Position numbers and translations under genes: made by a program
The notes under the pieces: model-generated
Seen by the model: the letters and a program-made list of their open reading frames with translations, nothing else
Database searches by the model: none
Told to the model about the DNA's origin: nothing
Shown here: positions 61,042-64,000 of the stretch, one piece after another
How the letters are laid out: each line of letters starts with the position of its first letter
How positions within the stretch are numbered: the stretch's first letter is position 1
Assembly: GCF_030272615.1 (NCBI RefSeq)
Contig: NC_081406.1
Coordinates: 212,696,997 to 212,760,996 of the forward strand
Direction: 5' to 3'
DNA: 64,000 bases
Origin: Cryptomeria japonica
Taxonomy: Eukaryota > Streptophyta > Pinopsida > Cupressales > Cupressaceae

Positions 61042-62202
61042 TGATTATGTGTTGTCATTGATGTCAACACTATGCTCTGGTTGGACCTATTCTGGTTTGA
61101 CTTGGTTTTGGCTGAGGTTTTCAGAGATTCTGATCCAGTATGATCAAATTGTTTGATTCAATTTTGGATGGTTATATAGGATGATTATATGTATGTCATA
61201 TTCAATTGGTTCATTATTTGGTGCTTCAAAATCTATCATTTATGTTCTGGTTTGTTGTTTGATATTTTTTGGTCTCGGTTGTCAATACCGATTGGCGATA
61301 TTTGATGAAATGGTTAAGTGGTTTTGGTCTGACTTCTAGAAATGGTTCATAACATGTTGAAGGTGTTCTTGATCATGTCCTAATTGTTTTGTGGCTTCGC
61401 ATTGGCTGGCGTGATGATTTGGTGATCCTATTTGGATCCGGTTGGTTATTCTGTGTTATTGATACTAAGGGTTTTTACCGGTTGGTGGAACATGTTGCAT
61501 TTGGTCCTGGTGGAATTTTTGATGGTTATAATTATTTGGGAATTTAAATTAGGTCCATGCTATGTAATGTAAATCATAATATTGGTCTGGTGGTGTCGTG
61601 TGATATAATTTTTGTAATTATGGGTTTAGGGTTTAACCGACCTTGTTATCAAGGTTGATGATCTATATATAGGTGATATATTCATGTTATTTTATATGGT
61701 ATGGTTATGTCTACATTATCAGAGAGTGGTTTATGTGCAAACAAGGATATATCATTCATTGAAAGGTTTGAGGAGAGTTTGGTATTGCAAGGAAAACATC
61801 TGTGCTTAACCAGAATTGTATCAAGCATTAGGAGATGTCATTTCCATAGTTCATTTCCTCCAAATTGTAGTCCGATGTTTATGTAGGTCAGTGAGACTTC
61901 CCTTTTGTGTTGAGTAGTGTGCTCTAGGCGGTTGGTCTGATTGCAAGTGCAGTCCATATTGTAATATTTCACATACTTCTGTAAAAGTATTATCTGACTA
62001 TGGGTAGGGTTTCCCACTGTGGTTTTTCCCTTTACGGGGTTTTCCACATCAAAAATATTTGTGTTGTGTGTTTTGTACCTTCATGCTTTATCTTTCACTG
62101 TGTTGTTTTCATTGTGCTCAAGTAGAAAATTTATAATTTGCAATAGTTGTTAAACTTGTGGAACCCCCCCCTGTCTCAATTTTTCTCTGGTTCATTCTAA
62201 CA
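61042..62202 (+). repeat. Copia 3 5' LTR
   Basis: Starts TGATTATGTGTTGTCATTGA and ends TTCATTCTAACA, 1161 bp. Shares GTCATTGATGTCAACAC at the start and a C-run with TGTCTCA near the end with copia 1 and 2. TATATA at about 61665. The partner LTR is outside the window, so the limits rest on motifs and the primer site. Confidence 0.7.
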
Positions 62203-62239
62203 ATTGGAATCAGAACTTGTTAACAATTGGTATCAGAGC
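62203..62239 (+). other. Copia 3 primer-binding site, doubled
   Basis: Two primer-site-like words follow the LTR: TGGAATCAGAAC (62205-62216) and TGGTATCAGAGC (62228-62239), each preceded by TAACAAT. The second is the exact initiator Met-tRNA match. A 25-base duplication covering the LTR end and primer site explains it. Confidence 0.65.
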
Positions 62240-62280
62240 AAGGTCCTCTTTGCAGAAGCTTAACCACTTGAGGAGATCTG

Positions 62281-63250
62281 ATGGCATCAAGTTCTACATT
62301 TAATCCCTACCGGAAGGAGAGTCCTAGATTTGATGGTACAAATTACAAATTATGGAAGGAGCGAATGAAGATTCATTTGAGATATCTTGGAGCTGAGATA
62401 TGGGAGATAATAGAAAAAGGCTATACAACTCATGATCCTAGTTCTGGAACTTCGACACCTGGTGATGAACAGAAGAATGTTGATAATGATTTCAAAGAAA
62501 AAGAAGCACTGTTAAGTGCCCTATCAGATGAAAAATTGTTGTGGGTTATAGATCTGGAAAGTGCAAAGCAAATCTGGTTGAAGCTTGAAACTTTGTATGA
62601 AGGCGACCAAGCAGTAAAGATTGCAAAAATTGAAGGTTACCGGGTGAGATATGAAAATTTGAAGATGGAAGAAGATGAAAGGATAAGTTCTTTTATGGAT
62701 AGAGTGAATGAGATTGTCATGGGAATCAAATGTTGCGGTGGAATAGTTAATGAAGATGAAGTTATTTCAAAAATTCTGAGAGTTCTACCTCCAACTTACA
62801 AGATGAAAGCTACTGCAATAAATGAACTCTAGACAATGTCAAATACCCCTGTTACCACAAATACATTACTTGGGAAATTAATTGCTTTTGAACTTGAAGA
62901 GCTTGGAGATCAAAATGCTACTAAAATAGAAACTGCATTTAAAGCATCTGCCTCTGGTAAGTAGAATATATATTGGGAAGAGTTATATGCTAAAGAGATA
63001 GAAGACATTGAAAGAGAGAAAAGAGAACATAAATAATTGGAAGCCCTAATTGCCAAAAGAATCCCTAAAGGACCGGTTGGAAGTAAGTATGAAGGAAAAG
63101 TTCCATTTAAATGTTTTTCATGAAATAAGAATGGTCATTTTGGTTCTAGATATCCTAAAAGAGCTGCTAGGAATCATAAAAGATTTATGAGGAATTATAA
63201 ACCTAATCCGAAATATCAGATCAAACCTAAATATATAAGGAATAAGGACA
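62281..63250 (+). pseudogene. Copia 3 gag
   Basis: MASSSTFNPYRKESPRFDGT opens 183 codons of DUF4219/UBN2-type gag: FDGTNYKLWKERMKIHLRYL, AKQIWLKLETLYEG and ILRVLPPTYKMK. A knuckle-like stretch (FKCF...KNGHFGSRY) follows near 63.1 kb. Fossil, broken. Confidence 0.85.
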
Positions 63251-63254
63251 AATC

Positions 63255-64000
63255 ATGTTATATGTTGGTGATGATGATTCTGGTATTATTGATGATTCTG
63301 ATGATGATGACCTTGTAAGTGGATCTGGTAATGGAAGCCCAGGTAGTGGAAAAGATTGGGTCTTTATTGCTATCAAGGTTGAATCTCTAGAACTTGTCAT
63401 TGATACAACTCATACTGAGGAGAAAGCTCTAGCAGCTAAAATTGAAGAGAAAGATGAATGGGTTATAGACAGTGGTTGCTCTCATCACATGACCAGTGAT
63501 AAGAGGAAATTCCTGCCTCTGCAAGAATTTGATGGTGGACTAGTCAAATTTGGAGACAATAAGGCATGCAAGATCAAAGGAAAAGGAACAATATCCTTGG
63601 ATGGTAAGAACAATATTGACAATGTTTCTTATGTTGAAGGTTTGAAGCATAATCTCTTGAGTGTAGGATAGATAGAGGATAGAGGATTTCATTTGCAATT
63701 CAAAGATGAAAATGCAAGATTATCAATATATCTAGATTGTAAATTGCATCTGGAACTCAAACCAAAGGTAATATCTTTCATTTCAACTCCAGTGAGAAGA
63801 CTTGCTTGATTTCATAGATTGATGGAAGTTGGCTATGGAATAAAAGGATGTGTCATGTAAATTTTGATTACATAGTGAAGATCAGTTCAACCCAGGTTGT
63901 CAGAGATTTTACCAAGATCATCAAGCCTCATAATTCAGTATGTAGAAAATGTCAAATGGGTAAGAAAATCAAAACTTCTTTCAAAAGAATACATGATAGA
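63255..64000 (+). pseudogene. Copia 3 protease and start of integrase region
   Basis: WVIDSGCSHHMTSDKRKF (about 63.46 kb) with LVKFGDNKACKIKGKGTISL and YVEGLKHNLLSVG, then GAG-pre-integrase text near 63.85 kb up to the window edge. Fossil, broken. Confidence 0.85.

Larger units (their letters stand above)
61042..64000 (+). mobile_element. Ty1-copia element 3, fossil, running off the right edge
   Basis: A 5' LTR (61042-62202), primer site, gag and protease-proximal region are in the window. The rest, including the 3' LTR, is not. It lies at the right edge of the LINE fragment, so it is probably a third insertion into that LINE. The visible part is broken, with about seven breaks. Confidence 0.8.

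Noticed and set aside
1-64000. CRISPR arrays, bacterial operons, rRNA genes
   Set aside because: None is seen. The direct repeats here lack regular short spacers, and the sequence is plant nuclear in character.

Overview
This window looks like nuclear DNA of a seed plant with a large, repeat-choked genome. I lean towards a gymnosperm (conifer- or yew-like). The one intact gene is a plant cinnamate 4-hydroxylase. Around it lie Ty1-copia and Ty3-gypsy elements nested inside one another, a plant L1-type LINE and a CACTA transposon. The gymnosperm call is inference from repeat load and general protein look; I have not identified a species.

Layout. 1-4310: minus-strand CACTA (En/Spm, TNP2-type) transposon remains, cut by a solo LTR (2705-3680, perfect 5-bp target duplication). 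4138-6596: two tandem copies of a 1.1-1.3 kb unit whose left edge lies inside the CACTA coding region. 6905-7300: a cluster of ATCGG/CCGAT motifs. 7465-10405: a long decayed plus-strand reading frame for a protein I do not recognise (globular N-terminal part, coiled-coil C-terminal part). 10791-11920: a second solo LTR related to the first. 12811-28070: a chromodomain-bearing Ty3-gypsy element (chromovirus), split by a younger Tat-like gypsy element with gag and protease but no polymerase (15207-22987, minus, perfect target duplication). 28071-36080: intergenic DNA with two diverged copies of a 2-3 kb segment and a small 23-bp inverted-repeat element. 36081-39762: complete C4H (CYP73A) gene on the minus strand, three exons, 499 residues, with a TATA box and MYB-type AC elements upstream. 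40380-41640: old tandem array of about 140 bp period. About 42500-61041: one LINE broken up by two copia elements (43385-53498 minus; 53935-59789 plus), with a third copia element (61042 to the window edge, plus) at its right side.

How it works together. Only C4H looks functional. It carries out the second step of the phenylpropanoid pathway, towards lignin and flavonoids. Everything else is mobile-element sediment whose order of arrival can be read from nesting: LINE, then copia elements; chromovirus, then Tat-like element; CACTA, then solo LTR and tandem duplication. The points most worth a second look are the unidentified reading frame at 7465-10405, a repeated hairpin with a self-complementary GTGCAC loop in the Tat-like element, the density of ACCGGT motifs and shared end motifs in four different copia LTR families, and a 19-codon upstream reading frame ending 2 bases before the C4H start codon.
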